A stretch of 64,000 nt of DNA from the NCBI GenBank assembly GCA_016490735.1, contig JAEMWC010001203.1, forward strand, positions 95,001 through 159,000, read 5' to 3'. The DNA is from Pachyseris speciosa (lineage: Eukaryota > Cnidaria > Anthozoa > Scleractinia > Pachyseridae). This document shows positions 63,601 to 64,000 of this stretch, in pieces. The stretch's first letter is position 1. Each line of letters starts with the position of its first letter. The notes under the pieces were generated by a model. That model was given only the letters and a program-made list of their open reading frames with translations, did no database searches and was not told the origin of the DNA. Position numbers and translations under genes: made by a program.

Positions 63601-64000
63601 CAGGCGACACCGACGAGAGCAAAGCCCTGTTGGCGAATGTGTTCAAACTGTTGGGTAACAGCGCCCATGGAAAGATGACCGAAGTCTTGGAGAAACAAAC
63701 CAACTTCATTTACACGAAGAATGAAAAGGTTGTCGACAGAGCGTTGCGAAGCTCTTTTGTCTCAGACCTCGACGAAATCGGAGAGGCGTACGAGCTGGAA
63801 AGCCGGAAGCCGCGGATCACAATCCGAAGGCCATTTCAGGTTGGCATTGCGGTGTACCAGCTGGCCAAGCTCCGAATGCTCGAGTTATACTACGACTTCC
63901 TGGACAAGTTCGTGGACCGCAGTGACTTCGAGCTGATCCAGATGGACACGGACAGCAACTACATGGCGATATCTGACGCAAAGTTGGAAGACGTTGTGAA
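60684..64000 (+). pseudogene. Polinton/Maverick-type protein-primed DNA polymerase B, decayed and cut by the window edge
   Basis: An N-terminal region opens in one frame from 60438; the likely start is the ATG at 60684 (MAATPQQAILAEFDPLYPPA). It continues to about 61290, where the frame changes. Recognisable blocks follow in plus-strand order: a zinc-finger-like HVCPHCQTRS...HLQRHIATC (about 61615), exonuclease motif I FDFEAYED (about 62145), exonuclease motif II GFNSGRYDLNLV (about 62440), a third block NLDVAPGLEAL (about 62845), polymerase motif A GYDANALYLS (about 63135), motif B KLLGNSAHGKM (about 63650) and motif C MDTDSNYMA (about 63942). The frame changes at least eight times and in-frame stops occur at 61511-61513 and 62623-62625, so no functional protein is made as read. 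The final part is open to the window end. Motif order fits family B polymerases of Polinton/Maverick elements (family knowledge). Integrase, protease and capsid genes, if any, lie outside the window. Confidence 0.85.

Overview
The window is eukaryotic nuclear DNA, AT-rich, with spliced genes, long introns and a very dense load of nested transposable elements. Protein matches (an intron-rich 26S proteasome gene, a DZIP3-type HEPN protein, Penelope-like retroelements, several LINE tails and a Polinton-type DNA polymerase B) and the style of the repeats suggest a cnidarian, most likely an anthozoan such as a stony coral. The taxon is inferred from recall of protein families, not from a search.

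Host genes. (1) At 1543-2510 (minus) lies the first coding exon of a DZIP3/hRUL138-like HEPN protein; no later exon is recognisable in the window. (2) At 14041-31284 (minus) is a complete 13-exon gene for proteasome regulatory ATPase Rpt2 (PSMC1). I located every splice site; the exons add up to 440 codons, the usual length. Its introns are full of transposons, including a three-layer nest of about 5 kb in intron 8. (3) At 52165-53864 (plus) is a putative mitochondrial helical-repeat (FASTK/OPR-like) gene with one frameshift. A broken paralogue of its C-terminus lies at 37745-37966 on the minus strand.

Mobile DNA. The most striking pattern is a set of at least six non-autonomous inverted-repeat elements flanked by 9-bp target duplications: 7883-7971, 8276-11824, 16309-16877 (one mismatch), 40250-42245, 55236-58390 and 55577-57452. 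Four of them carry tandem-repeat arrays inside their terminal inverted repeats. The 9-bp duplication points to Mutator-like (MULE) transposition. Two members of one family (8276-11824 and 55577-57452) share a captured LINE tail. Comparing them gives empty-site proof of a solo LTR (10509-10740) and of another 1.47-kb insertion inside the first. Other elements include a piggyBac-like element in TTAA, Harbinger-like MITEs in TAA or TTA, a 3.9-kb element with a 5-bp duplication, two tRNA-derived SINEs, and fragments of LINE and Penelope-like reverse transcriptases.

The right edge (about 60.4 kb to the end) holds a decayed protein-primed DNA polymerase B of Polinton/Maverick type, running off the window, with a long perfect-looking hairpin next to its start.

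Layout: 0-2.6 kb Penelope relic and HEPN gene; 2.6-8 kb intergenic repeats; 8.1-13.5 kb nested inverted-repeat elements; 14-31.3 kb PSMC1; 31.3-52 kb intergenic, mostly transposon layers; 52-53.9 kb helical-repeat gene; 54-60 kb nested elements; 60.4-64 kb Polinton-type polymerase relic. Apart from the host genes nothing here forms an operon or pathway; the interest lies in transposon architecture and gene-fragment capture.
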